NCBI GenBank assembly: GCA_034003625.1
Contig: JAVEYG010000006.1
Location: 81,984-145,983 of the forward strand
DNA length: 64,000 nt
Direction: 5' to 3'
From: GWE2-42-39 sp034003625
GTDB lineage: Bacteria; Bacteroidota; Bacteroidia; Bacteroidales; Prolixibacteraceae
How positions within the stretch are numbered: the stretch's first letter is position 1; each line of letters opens with the position of its first letter. The position numbers and the translations under genes were made by a program. The notes below the pieces were generated by a model. The model saw only the letters and a program-made list of their open reading frames with translations. It ran no database searches and was not told the origin of the DNA. Shown here piece after piece: positions 18,659-26,848 of this stretch.

Positions 18659-19116
18659 GACAGGGTTTTCTTTTTTTTCTGATTATTGCATCTGTTGCGG
18701 CCTGCGACCGTAACAGGGTTTTTGAATCGTACAGGGAAGTGCACCGTGACGGCTGGGGAAAAGATTCGCTGGTCGTTTTCAACTTCGAAATACAGGACAC
18801 CGTACAGGTCCACAATTTATATATTAACCTGAGGAATAAAGGAAACTATCCGTACAGCAATATCTGGCTGTTCCTTTCGATCGACTCGCCCGACGGGACC
18901 ATTCTCCCTGATACCGTTGAATTCACCTTGGCCGATAATTCCGGGAGATGGACCGGCAGCGGATTAGGCGACTTGTTCGATAACCAGTTTATTTACCGTT
19001 CAAATGTTTACTTTCCCCAATGTGGCGCTTACCAGTTTAACATACAGCAGGGGATGCGTGACGAAATGCTCGAAGGGATACGCGATGTGGGAATCAGGGT
19101 TGAAAAAAGAAAATAG
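18655..19116 (+). CDS. gldH: Gliding motility lipoprotein GldH
   Basis: The 153-residue protein starts with a lipoprotein signal peptide, lipobox SVAAC with Cys near residue 17. The body matches GldH: VFESYREV near the N-terminus, then the strands FNFEIQDTVQVHNLYINLRN, WLFLSIDSPDG and GSGLGDLFDNQFIYR. GldH is a periplasm-facing lipoprotein required for gliding in Flavobacterium johnsoniae. It is also conserved in non-gliding Bacteroidota, where its exact role is not settled. It is translationally coupled to ricT through an ATGA overlap and followed 11 bp later by trmB. Confidence 0.92.
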   Translation: MRQGFLFFLIIASVAACDRNRVFESYREVHRDGWGKDSLVVFNFEIQDTVQVHNLYINLRNKGNYPYSNIWLFLSIDSPDGTILPDTVEFTLADNSGRWTGSGLGDLFDNQFIYRSNVYFPQCGAYQFNIQQGMRDEMLEGIRDVGIRVEKRK

Positions 19117-19127
19117 CTTATTGAAAA

Positions 19128-19865
19128 GTGGGGAAAAGAAAACTTAAAAAATTTGCCGATCTGGCTTCGTTCAACCATGTGATTGAAGCCCCGTTCAGAA
19201 GCATCGACCAGGAAGATCACGAATTAAAAGGAAAGTGGAACAGCTTTTTTGGCAACAACCAGCCGCTCGTTCTTGAGCTGGGGTGCGGAAAAGGCGAATA
19301 CACCGCGCAACTGGCGGAGAAATACCCGGATAAAAATTTTATCGGCATCGATATTAAAGGCGCACGAATGTGGAAAGGGGCCAAAGACACCAAGGAGAAA
19401 GGCTTGAAAAATGTGGCTTTCCTTCGTACCAACATTGAAATCATCCACACCTTTTTTGCCAAAGGCGAAGTAAACGAAATATGGCTGACCTTTCCCGACC
19501 CGCAAATGAAAAAAACACGCCGGAGGCTGACAGCTACCAATTTCATAGAGAAATACCGGCAGATATTGGTTCAGAATGGCCTTGTCCACCTGAAAACAGA
19601 CAGCAATTTTCAGTATGTGTACACCGAAGCCATGGTTATGGAAAACCGGTTCGGGATTGTTTGCAACACCAACGATTTGTACCGTTCCGGCCTGGCCGAC
19701 GATATCTTGTCGATACGCACGTTTTACGAAAAACAATGGTTGGAACGGGGTATCAGTATTAAATATCTCTCGTTTCGCCTCAATCACGATGAACCTCTGC
19801 ACGAGCCGGATGTTGAAATAGAAAAAGATGCGTACCGTAGTTTCGGGCGGAGCGCCAGGGAATAA
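19128..19865 (+). CDS. trmB: tRNA (guanine-N7-)-methyltransferase
   Basis: This SAM-dependent enzyme of 245 residues makes m7G46 in tRNA variable loops. The SAM-binding motif is LELGCGKGEYT near residue 50, followed by the family signatures NFIGIDIKGARMW and WLTFPDPQMKKTRRRL. Start is the GTG at 19128 (MGKRKLKKFADL), 11 bp after the gldH stop; the next ATG codons are internal to the fold. It ends 3 bp before the next ATG, consistent with one operon. Confidence 0.95.
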   Translation: MGKRKLKKFADLASFNHVIEAPFRSIDQEDHELKGKWNSFFGNNQPLVLELGCGKGEYTAQLAEKYPDKNFIGIDIKGARMWKGAKDTKEKGLKNVAFLRTNIEIIHTFFAKGEVNEIWLTFPDPQMKKTRRRLTATNFIEKYRQILVQNGLVHLKTDSNFQYVYTEAMVMENRFGIVCNTNDLYRSGLADDILSIRTFYEKQWLERGISIKYLSFRLNHDEPLHEPDVEIEKDAYRSFGRSARE

Positions 19866-19868
19866 AAA

Positions 19869-20207
19869 ATGTCAGATTTTTATCAACAGGTTTACGAAGT
19901 AGTCCGGCAAATACCGGCAGGGCGGGTCACTAATTACGGGGCCATCGCCGCTTTTCTCGGGTCGAAACAATCGTCGCGCATGGTGGGTTGGGCGATGAAC
20001 AATGCCCATTCGTTGCCTGAATATATCCCTGCGCACCGGGTGGTTAACCGGAACGGCCTGCTCACCGGCAAACATCATTTTGGCGGCGAAAACGTCATGC
20101 AGGAACTACTCGAAAACGAAGGATTAGTGATCGAAAACGACCAAATCCTGAATTTCAAAGAAAGATTCTGGGACCCGGCGGAAGGACTTTCTATGGATAA
20201 TTTCTAA
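19869..20207 (+). CDS. Alkyltransferase-like (ATL) protein, MGMT family without the active-site Cys
   Basis: The 112-residue protein is the DNA-binding half of O6-alkylguanine-DNA alkyltransferase: helix-turn-helix IPAGRVTNYGAIAAFLGS, then the active-site loop near residue 54. The acceptor Cys of PCHRV is replaced, giving P54-A-H-R-V58 with Ala55. In ATL proteins (eukaryotic Atl1, Escherichia coli YbaZ/Atl) the lesion is bound and flipped but not repaired directly, and is handed to nucleotide excision repair. That role is expected here. The Arg finger (SSRMVGWAM) and the GLLTGK loop are kept. It starts 3 bp after trmB. Confidence 0.9.
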   Translation: MSDFYQQVYEVVRQIPAGRVTNYGAIAAFLGSKQSSRMVGWAMNNAHSLPEYIPAHRVVNRNGLLTGKHHFGGENVMQELLENEGLVIENDQILNFKERFWDPAEGLSMDNF

Positions 20208-20233
20208 GTTTGAACTTTTTAAACTAAAATACA

Positions 20234-21349
20234 ATGTCAGAAATTCCACGCAAGCTAATTGTACCAAAAAATATCACCGATGCACTCCTGAATGTCAATT
20301 ATCCGGGAAGCAACGAAAACATTGTTTCGCTCGACATGGTGCAGGAAATACGGATTGCCGGGAAACAAGTAAGTTTTTCGCTGGTTTTCCAGCGTTCCGA
20401 CGACCCGAATATTGAAACCGTGCGGGAAGCCTGTATCGCCGCCATTGAAAAGCACATTGGCGAAGAAGTCGAGATACGGGGCAATATCACCGTAAAAGTC
20501 ATCCACCAGATGGAGCGCCCGTTGTTGCCCGGGGTGAAAAATATTGTGGCGGTTGCATCCGGTAAAGGCGGGGTCGGTAAATCGACAGTCGCCGTAAACC
20601 TGGCCGTGGCCCTGGCGAATACCGGTGCGAAAGTCGGCCTGATCGATGCCGATATTTTTGGGCCCTCGCTTCCTAAAATGTTTGGTGTCGAAGATGTTCG
20701 TCCGGCAGGCATCAAAATAGAAGGCCGCGACATGATCGAACCAGTCGAGAAATTTGGGGTAAAAATGCTGTCGATCGGCTTTTTTGTCGCTGCCGAAAAT
20801 GCGTTGATCTGGCGTGGGCCAATGGCTTCGAATGCCCTGAAACAACTGATTGCCGACGGCAACTGGGGCGAGCTCGATTATCTTTTAATTGATCTTCCAC
20901 CGGGAACCAGCGACATACACCTGAGTTTGGTACAAACCGTCCCGGTAACCGGGGCTGTCATCGTCACTACCCCACAAGATGTGGCGCTGGCCGACGTGGT
21001 GAAAGGGGTCAACATGTTCCAAAGCAAATCCATTGACGTACCGGTGCTGGGATTGATTGAAAACATGGCCTGGTTCACTCCGGAAGAATTGCCTGGCAAC
21101 AAATATTATATTTTTGGAAAAGAAGGCGGAAAAAATTTAGCCGACCAGATGGGGCTGGTATTGCTGGGACAGATACCGATCGTGCAAAGCATCCGCGAAG
21201 GAGGCGACTCGGGAAGCCCGTCGGCAGTAAATGCTACTTCACCTGTCGGCAAAGCTTTTTCTGAAATTGCACACACACTGATAAACCAACTGGAAATAAG
21301 AAACACAACGATTGACCCGACAAAAAAAGTGAAGGTTTCAAAAAAATAA
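20234..21349 (+). CDS. mrp: Mrp/NBP35-family Fe-S carrier P-loop ATPase
   Basis: The 371-residue protein has an N-terminal MIP18/DUF59 domain (residues ~10-88) and a P-loop ATPase domain with a deviant Walker A motif at G110-KGGVGKST118. The ENMAWF motif lies near residue 276. Mrp/ApbC proteins bind and transfer Fe-S clusters in an ATP-dependent manner in the cytoplasm. The CxxC pair that usually follows ENM(S/A)(Y/W)F is absent: here the segment reads TPEELPGNKYYIFG. It is the last gene before a strong terminator. Confidence 0.93.
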   Translation: MSEIPRKLIVPKNITDALLNVNYPGSNENIVSLDMVQEIRIAGKQVSFSLVFQRSDDPNIETVREACIAAIEKHIGEEVEIRGNITVKVIHQMERPLLPGVKNIVAVASGKGGVGKSTVAVNLAVALANTGAKVGLIDADIFGPSLPKMFGVEDVRPAGIKIEGRDMIEPVEKFGVKMLSIGFFVAAENALIWRGPMASNALKQLIADGNWGELDYLLIDLPPGTSDIHLSLVQTVPVTGAVIVTTPQDVALADVVKGVNMFQSKSIDVPVLGLIENMAWFTPEELPGNKYYIFGKEGGKNLADQMGLVLLGQIPIVQSIREGGDSGSPSAVNATSPVGKAFSEIAHTLINQLEIRNTTIDPTKKVKVSKK

Positions 21350-21377
21350 TACCGGCAGCCCGGAAAAAACAAGGAGA

Positions 21378-21423
21378 AAAGCCCGGAATGTTAATTAATT
21401 CTATACATTCCGGGCTTTTTTTG
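21378..21423 (+). terminator. Strong rho-independent terminator after mrp
   Basis: AAAGCCCGGAATG at 21378-21390 pairs with CATTCCGGGCTTT at 21406-21418, followed by further T residues. This 13-bp perfect stem closes the holB-to-mrp run. Confidence 0.93.
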
Positions 21424-21497
21424 CATAAAAATTCAAATTTAATATTCGCGAAACTTTCAACTTTATATAAACCAGTATTTTTGAGAAATTTTTGAAA

Positions 21498-22262
21498 ATG
21501 CTGATTGATACCCACGCTCATATTTATTCAGAAGATTATTCCAACGACATCGACCAGGTGATTGAACGGGCCTATCAATGCAATGTCCGGAAAATTGTGT
21601 TGCCCAATATTGACAGTTCGTCGCTGAAAAGCATGCTCGACCTGTCGAATGCCTATCCGCAAATTTGTTTTCCGCTAATTGGCCTCCATCCGACCTCGGT
21701 GAACGAGGATTACCGCGACGAGTTGCAATTAGTTGATTTCTGGCTGAATAAACGAAAATTTTATGGAATTGGAGAAATTGGGATCGATCTGTACTGGGAC
21801 AAAACATTTCTGAACGAACAGATTATCGTTTTCAGGCACCAGCTCCAACTGGCAAAAAAGCACAGGCTTCCGGTGGTTATTCACGTACGCGATTCATTCG
21901 ATCAGGTATTTGACGTTTTGCACACCGAAAGGAATGATACGTTAACAGGTGTATTTCATAGTTTTTCAGGTTCTTCCGAACAGGCCAGGCAAATTGTAGA
22001 CATCGGGTTCAAAATAGGGGTAAACGGAATTGTTACCTTTAAGAATTCGGGCCTCGACAAAGTTATACAGGAAATCTCCCCCGAACATCTGCTTATAGAA
22101 ACCGATTCGCCCTATCTCACCCCGGCCCCTTTCCGCGGAAAACGAAACGAAAGCTCCTATCTTATATATGTAGCCCGGAAAATTGCCGAACTGCATCGCA
22201 CGACCGTCGACGAGATTGCCCGCATAACAACTGAAAATGCTGAGAAACTTTTCAGTATTTAA
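21498..22262 (+). CDS. tatD: TatD-family metal-dependent hydrolase
   Basis: The 254-residue TIM-barrel amidohydrolase has the metal-binding HxH motif DTHAHIY at the N-terminus, GEIGIDLYW near residue 95, VIHVRDSFD near 130, GVFHSFSGS near 155 and ETDSPYLTP near 200. TatD proteins act as 3'-5' DNA/RNA exonucleases in repair and RNA quality control. A TTG six bases upstream is in frame, but the ATG at 21498 gives the usual MLIDTHAH start. Confidence 0.93.
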   Translation: MLIDTHAHIYSEDYSNDIDQVIERAYQCNVRKIVLPNIDSSSLKSMLDLSNAYPQICFPLIGLHPTSVNEDYRDELQLVDFWLNKRKFYGIGEIGIDLYWDKTFLNEQIIVFRHQLQLAKKHRLPVVIHVRDSFDQVFDVLHTERNDTLTGVFHSFSGSSEQARQIVDIGFKIGVNGIVTFKNSGLDKVIQEISPEHLLIETDSPYLTPAPFRGKRNESSYLIYVARKIAELHRTTVDEIARITTENAEKLFSI

Positions 22263-22307
22263 ACTTTTCTTTATTTAAATTTGGGCAAATAAATTTCGAC
22301 AAACAGA

Positions 22308-23336
22308 GTGGATAAAAAACCGGCAATCCTGATTATTTACACAGGAGGAACGATTGGAATGGCCCAGAAAGGTCCTGACGGAGGGCTGGCACCTGTAAAA
22401 TTCGACCAGATATTGGAAGAAGTTCCCGAGCTTAACCGACTGGGATACAATCTATTTGCAGTTACCTTCAATCCACCGATCGATTCTGCAAACATGACTG
22501 TCGCAATATGGGTAAAAATTGCCAACACCATCAAACAGAATTACCAGTTTTACGATGGTTTTGTCATCCTCCACGGAACCGACACGATGGCCTATACTGC
22601 ATCGGCCCTGAGTTTTATGCTCGAAAACCTCGACAAACCGGTAGTGATGACCGGTTCCCAGTTGCCTATTGGTATTTTACGGACCGACGGAAAGGAAAAC
22701 CTGATTACTTCCATTGAAATTGCTGCCGCTAAAAGAAACGAAATGGCCATTGTCCCGGAAGTCTGTGTCTATTTCGACAATAAGCTGTTCCGGGGAAACC
22801 GGACAAGCAAACGGCATGCCGATCACTTCAGCGCATTCGATTCGGTCAATTACCCCCTACTGGCAAAAGCCGGTGTCGAAATAAAATTTTTCCAGGAGAA
22901 TATTTATTACCCCGCCAATAAAGGTATTTTAAAAGTAAATACAAAATTTGACGAACGGGTGGTAATCCTGAAAATTTTCCCGGGGATTAGTAAAACTGTT
23001 TTTGAGAATATTATTGAAATTCCCGGATTACGGGGAATTGTCCTGGAATCTTTTGGCGCAGGGAACGTACCCACCACTGCCTGGATAATCAGTTTGATAA
23101 AAAAGGCTGTCCGGAAGAAAATTATCGTACTGAATATCACTCAGTGCCAGGGAGGCGCCGTAAACATGGGGCAGTACGAAACCAGCCAGGAACTGTTAAA
23201 AGCAGGTGTGGTAAACGGAAAAGATATGACCACGGAAGCTGCTGTAACCAAACTTATGTTCTTACTGGGACAAGACCTGGGGCAGGAAGAAATAAAGATG
23301 CATCTCAACAAAAATATGAGTGGGGAAATAAGTTAG
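22308..23336 (+). CDS. ansA: Type I L-asparaginase
   Basis: The 342-residue cytoplasmic enzyme hydrolyses asparagine to aspartate and ammonia. The first catalytic Thr lies in YTGGTIGMAQ near residue 15 and the second catalytic set in the ILHGTDTMAYTA motif near residue 90. LESFGAGNVP occurs in the C-terminal domain. No signal peptide is present, so it is the cytoplasmic class. Translation starts at a GTG (22308), 45 bp after tatD; no ATG gives a better N-terminus. Confidence 0.94.
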   Translation: MDKKPAILIIYTGGTIGMAQKGPDGGLAPVKFDQILEEVPELNRLGYNLFAVTFNPPIDSANMTVAIWVKIANTIKQNYQFYDGFVILHGTDTMAYTASALSFMLENLDKPVVMTGSQLPIGILRTDGKENLITSIEIAAAKRNEMAIVPEVCVYFDNKLFRGNRTSKRHADHFSAFDSVNYPLLAKAGVEIKFFQENIYYPANKGILKVNTKFDERVVILKIFPGISKTVFENIIEIPGLRGIVLESFGAGNVPTTAWIISLIKKAVRKKIIVLNITQCQGGAVNMGQYETSQELLKAGVVNGKDMTTEAAVTKLMFLLGQDLGQEEIKMHLNKNMSGEIS

Positions 23337-23407
23337 CCGCATCCTTGTTTTTCCCATTTTTTTTGTAATTTGCAGCCCTGAAAAAATTTAGTGCCAGACT
23401 AATTTCG

Positions 23408-23495
23408 GGAGAGATGCAGGAGTGGCTGAACTGGCACGCCTGGAAAGCGTGTGTACCCCTAAAGGGTACCGAGGGTTCGAATCCCTCTCTCTCCG
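23408..23495 (+). tRNA. tRNA-Ser (anticodon GGA)
   Basis: This 88-nt class II tRNA has the acceptor stem GGAGAGA/TCTCTCC and discriminator G. The anticodon stem-loop is ACGCCTGGAAAGCGT with anticodon GGA, followed by a long variable arm (TGTACCCCTAAAGGGTACC) and a T-arm with GGTTCGAATCC. CCA is not encoded. No integrated element is attached to its 3' end. Confidence 0.97.
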
Positions 23496-23577
23496 CGTTA
23501 TTTGAAACGATTAGAAACAAAATCGAATATAACAATTAAAATTTTTGGAGATTTACTAATTAAAATTTAAGACCAAG

Positions 23578-24369
23578 ATGAAAAAACTATTTGCGTTAAT
23601 TGCAATTCTCGGGATGCTTTATATGGTGGCATCAAAAAATGCAGTTGCTCAGGATTCCGCAAGTCCAACTGCAACAGAACAAGTAACTGCAGCCGATGCT
23701 GAAGAAACAGCTGCCGCAGCAGCAGAAGAAGGCCAGTCGCTGCACAGCGCGATCAAACAAAAATTCATTGAAGGTGGTCCCGGCTTCATGGCATCTATCC
23801 TGATCTGTTTGATTTTAGGACTTGCTTTTGCATTGGAAAGAGTTATTTACCTGAACCTTTCGACCAGCAACACAAAAAAATTATTGCTCAACGTTGAAGA
23901 AGCCCTGTCAAACGGTGGGATTGAAGCAGCAAAAGAAGTTTGCCGGAATACCCGTGGCCCTGTGGCAAGTATTTTCTATCAGGGACTCGACCGTTCTCAC
24001 GAAGGGTTGGATGTAGTGGAAAAAACAGTTGTCTCCTATGGTGGCGTACAGGCAGGTTTGCTCGAAAAAGGGTTAAGCTGGATTTCATTGTTTATTGCTC
24101 TTGCTCCTATGCTCGGGTTCCTTGGAACAGTAATCGGGTTGATCACGGCTTTCGACGCTATTGAAGTGGCAGGTGACATTAGCCCCGCACTGGTTGCAAA
24201 TGGTATGAAAATCGCCTTGATCACTACCGTAGGAGGTTTGATCGTAGCCATCATCCTTCAAGTCTTTTACAACTATTGTCTTTCAAAAATCGACAGCATC
24301 GTGAACAGCATGGAAGATGCTTCAATCTCCCTGATCGACATCTTGGTAAAACACAACCTTAAAAAATAA
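23578..24369 (+). CDS. exbB: ExbB/TolQ/MotA-type proton channel protein
   Basis: The 263-residue inner-membrane protein begins with a signal-like segment and an Ala/Glu-rich periplasmic extension (residues ~25-62). Three membrane helices follow (~75-92, ~160-185, ~205-230). The pore signatures LGFLGTVIGLITAF and ITTVGGLIVAI are present. With ExbD it converts proton motive force into work on TonB or related envelope systems. It heads the operon exbB-membrane protein-exbD-exbD, about 80 bp after tRNA-Ser. Confidence 0.93.
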   Translation: MKKLFALIAILGMLYMVASKNAVAQDSASPTATEQVTAADAEETAAAAAEEGQSLHSAIKQKFIEGGPGFMASILICLILGLAFALERVIYLNLSTSNTKKLLLNVEEALSNGGIEAAKEVCRNTRGPVASIFYQGLDRSHEGLDVVEKTVVSYGGVQAGLLEKGLSWISLFIALAPMLGFLGTVIGLITAFDAIEVAGDISPALVANGMKIALITTVGGLIVAIILQVFYNYCLSKIDSIVNSMEDASISLIDILVKHNLKK

Positions 24370-24378
24370 AACAGCCCT

Positions 24379-24837
24379 ATGAAGCTAGAAAAAGCATTAA
24401 ATATCATGATGTGGGCGCTTGTGGCTATTTCTGCATTCCTCATTATCTCACTGATGGCAAACATCAGTGAGAATAAGGAAGATCCGGCTATGGGAAGCTG
24501 GCTCAATACGAACCTTACATGGTCTTATATTTTATTGATTGCCACAATTGTCATAGTCGTTTTGTTTGGGCTATTCCAAACAGTTAGCGACAAAGCTGCA
24601 ACAAAGAGTGCGCTTGTTTCACTGGGGTGTGCTGCCGTTATTTTTATTATTTCGTACAGCCTCGCCTCAAATGAAATCCCGAAATTTTACGGAGTAGAAA
24701 AATTTGTAACCGACGGAACGTTGACCGGTACTATTTCAAAATGGATTGATACAACATTGATAGCTACTTATATTTTATTTGTACTTACATTAGTTGCTAC
24801 AATTTTCTGGTCGGTAAGCCATGTATTCAAGAAATAA
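24379..24837 (+). CDS. Four-helix membrane protein of unknown function inside the ExbB/ExbD operon
   Basis: The 152-residue protein shows four hydrophobic segments at residues ~8-28, ~47-68, ~77-95 and ~125-148. The loop between the last two contains FYGVEKFVTDGT. I recognise no named domain. It starts 9 bp after exbB and precedes the two exbD genes, so it is probably a motor accessory subunit or an assembly partner. That role is inferred from position only. Confidence 0.85.
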   Translation: MKLEKALNIMMWALVAISAFLIISLMANISENKEDPAMGSWLNTNLTWSYILLIATIVIVVLFGLFQTVSDKAATKSALVSLGCAAVIFIISYSLASNEIPKFYGVEKFVTDGTLTGTISKWIDTTLIATYILFVLTLVATIFWSVSHVFKK

Positions 24838-24873
24838 TGAAGATGTTCTTTAAACACAGGAAAAACTAAAATT

Positions 24874-25452
24874 ATGGCAAGGAAACTACCAGAAATACCA
24901 AGTGCATCATTGGCCGACATTGCCTTTATGATACTCATCTTTTTCCTGGTAACAGCAACAATGGATACTGACATGGGTCTCGAACGCCGATTACCTCCAA
25001 TGCCCCCTCCCGACCAAAAGGATGACGATACGCCACCTATTAAGGAACGGAACGTATTCGTGGTTTTGGTAAATGCCCAAAATCAATTGCTGGTGGAAGG
25101 TGAGTGGACTAAAATTGAAGACCTGCGTGAAAAAGCCAAAGAATTTATGGCCAATCCGAACGATGACCCCAATCTGCCTGAAAAAACAGTAAAAGAAGTT
25201 CCGTTTTTTGGGCCGGTCCCGATTACAAAGGGAGTTATTTCTCTCCAAAACCATGTAGGGACCCAGTATGGAACATACATTGCTGTTCAAAGTGAATTGG
25301 TGGGAGCGATCAACGACCTGAGAAATGAATTGGCTGAGACGAAATTCGGGAAGCCGTTTAACAAGCTTACCGAGGACCAGAAGGATGCCATACAGGAAAT
25401 TTATCCGTCCAAAATTTCTGAAGCTGAACCTAAAAAAGTAGGAGGAAAATAA
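24874..25452 (+). CDS. exbD: ExbD/TolR biopolymer transport protein, first copy
   Basis: The 192-residue protein has one N-terminal membrane helix with the proton-carrying Asp in the motif SLADIAFMILIFFLVTATMD (Asp near residue 14). A periplasmic domain of about 155 residues follows. It is longer than classical ExbD (~140) because of a proline-rich linker (PPMPPPDQKDDDTPP) and an added segment around residues 95-130. It lies 1 bp before the second exbD. Confidence 0.92.
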   Translation: MARKLPEIPSASLADIAFMILIFFLVTATMDTDMGLERRLPPMPPPDQKDDDTPPIKERNVFVVLVNAQNQLLVEGEWTKIEDLREKAKEFMANPNDDPNLPEKTVKEVPFFGPVPITKGVISLQNHVGTQYGTYIAVQSELVGAINDLRNELAETKFGKPFNKLTEDQKDAIQEIYPSKISEAEPKKVGGK

Positions 25453-25453
25453 T

Positions 25454-25924
25454 ATGTCAAAATTTAGAAAAGGCGAGAACAAAGAATTGCCACCAATTTC
25501 TACTTCATCGTTGCCTGATATCGTATTTATGATCCTTTTCTTCTTTATGGTAACGGTGCAGATGCGTGATGTATCTTTAAAAGTGCATATTACAACTCCT
25601 GAAGCGAGTGAACTTTCCAAATTGGAGAAAAAATCACTGGTAAGCTACATTTACGTGGGCGAACCGCAAAAGCAATATCAGAAAGTATTTGGAACAGAAC
25701 CCCGGATACAGTTAAATGATGTATTTGCAAACGTGTCAGATATCATTGAGTTTATTGTTGCCGAAAGGGAAGCACGCGACGAAGCAGAAGTCCCTTTTAT
25801 GATTACTTCATTGAAAGTAGACGAATACACTAAAATGGGTATCGTCCAGGACATAAAACAGGAACTCCGCAAGGCTTCGGCATTGCATATCAACTATTCC
25901 GCAAGGAAGACTCTGAAACCCTGA
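25454..25924 (+). CDS. exbD: ExbD/TolR biopolymer transport protein, second copy
   Basis: This 156-residue paralogue of the preceding gene has the motif SSLPDIVFMILFFFMVTVQM and the conserved Asp near residue 21. The periplasmic part ends LRKASALHINYSAR, as in other Bacteroidota ExbD proteins. Two different ExbD subunits suggest a heteromeric motor. An IS3-family element begins 10 bp after its stop codon. Confidence 0.92.
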   Translation: MSKFRKGENKELPPISTSSLPDIVFMILFFFMVTVQMRDVSLKVHITTPEASELSKLEKKSLVSYIYVGEPQKQYQKVFGTEPRIQLNDVFANVSDIIEFIVAEREARDEAEVPFMITSLKVDEYTKMGIVQDIKQELRKASALHINYSARKTLKP

Positions 25925-25943
25925 TAAATCAGGATGTGTCGTC

Positions 25944-26834
25944 CTAAAAAAGCGTTACAGGATTAGACAAAAATAATTTATTTGATGAAGGATGCAACCC
26001 GATCGGGTTGCATCCTTTCTTTTTATAGGTTTTAATTTTTATTTGCTGTTGTTTATGCATCTGGATTGGAGTAAGCATCCCACAGGAGAGATGTGGCCGG
26101 ATGGCATTGTACTTTTCAATACTTTGAGCGACAATCACTCTCATGATTTCTGTTTTTACATGGTAATCCTCCAGCATAAACTCTTTTTTTAATATGCCGT
26201 TGACCCTTTCTGCCACTGCATTTGCATAAGGATCGTAGCTTTCGGTCATTGAACATTGAATGCCATGTTGCTCCATCTGTTTCTGGTACTGATCACAACA
26301 ATATTGTATTCCCCGGTCTGAATGATGGATCAAGGGCTGATCTGCGTATTGCCTGTTCCTAATGGCCATTTCCAGGGCCCTGGCGCAACCTTCTGCATGC
26401 AGGCTTTCCGATACATCATATCCAACGATTTTCTTTGAATAGGCATCCGTTACAAGCGCAAGGTAACGATGGCTACCCCTGTTGCCAATGTAAGTTATAT
26501 CGCTTACCCAAATCTGCTCCGGCCTTGCGGGCACAATTCCTGCAACCAGGTTTTTGTGCTTGCGGAAGATGTGCTTTGAATTGGTAGTGGTCCTGTAACT
26601 ACGTATCGGTTTTATTTGCATGTTGTTAACTTTCAGGATGGCAAACAGCTTATCCCTGCCAATACTAAGTTCCGACAATGGTTGATGTAGCATATGGTAA
26701 AGCTTACGGGTCCCTATTTGGGGAAGCTCACGTCTAATATCCTGAACCATCGGGACAACCTGCGTCGCAACATCGCGATGCTGTTGGGTCCGCCAGCCAG
26801 ATCGATAATAACTTTGGCGACTGATCCCGAACAA
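25944..26834 (-). CDS. IS3-family transposase OrfB (DDE catalytic part)
   Basis: The 296-residue catalytic part has the rve/DDE integrase core: first Asp in WVSDITYIG, second in HHSDRGIQY, Glu in NAVAERVNGILKKE. An HTH_21-like region precedes the core. The listed start (TTG at 26834) is only the first start-like codon. The frame is open back to the slippery site at 26900-26906, so the active protein is almost certainly an OrfAB fusion. The C-terminus is encoded across the palindromic left end. Confidence 0.93.
   Translation of the reverse strand: MFGISRQSYYRSGWRTQQHRDVATQVVPMVQDIRRELPQIGTRKLYHMLHQPLSELSIGRDKLFAILKVNNMQIKPIRSYRTTTNSKHIFRKHKNLVAGIVPARPEQIWVSDITYIGNRGSHRYLALVTDAYSKKIVGYDVSESLHAEGCARALEMAIRNRQYADQPLIHHSDRGIQYCCDQYQKQMEQHGIQCSMTESYDPYANAVAERVNGILKKEFMLEDYHVKTEIMRVIVAQSIEKYNAIRPHLSCGMLTPIQMHKQQQIKIKTYKKKGCNPIGLHPSSNKLFLSNPVTLF
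25988..26025 (+). terminator. Perfect palindrome plus T-run inside the IS left end
   Basis: AAGGATGCAACCC with centre GATC and mirror GGGTTGCATCCTT gives a perfect 30-bp palindrome (25988-26017), followed on the plus strand by TCTTTTT. On the plus strand it would stop transcription entering the IS from the ExbD operon. It also encodes the tail of OrfB on the other strand. Outward-facing protection of this kind is known in insertion sequences. Confidence 0.8.
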
Positions 26835-26848
26835 TCCACAAAGAGCTC

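Noticed and set aside
23408..23577. Integrated element at the tRNA-Ser 3' end
   Set aside because: Downstream genes are a normal ExbB/ExbD operon; there is no integrase and no repeated tRNA end.
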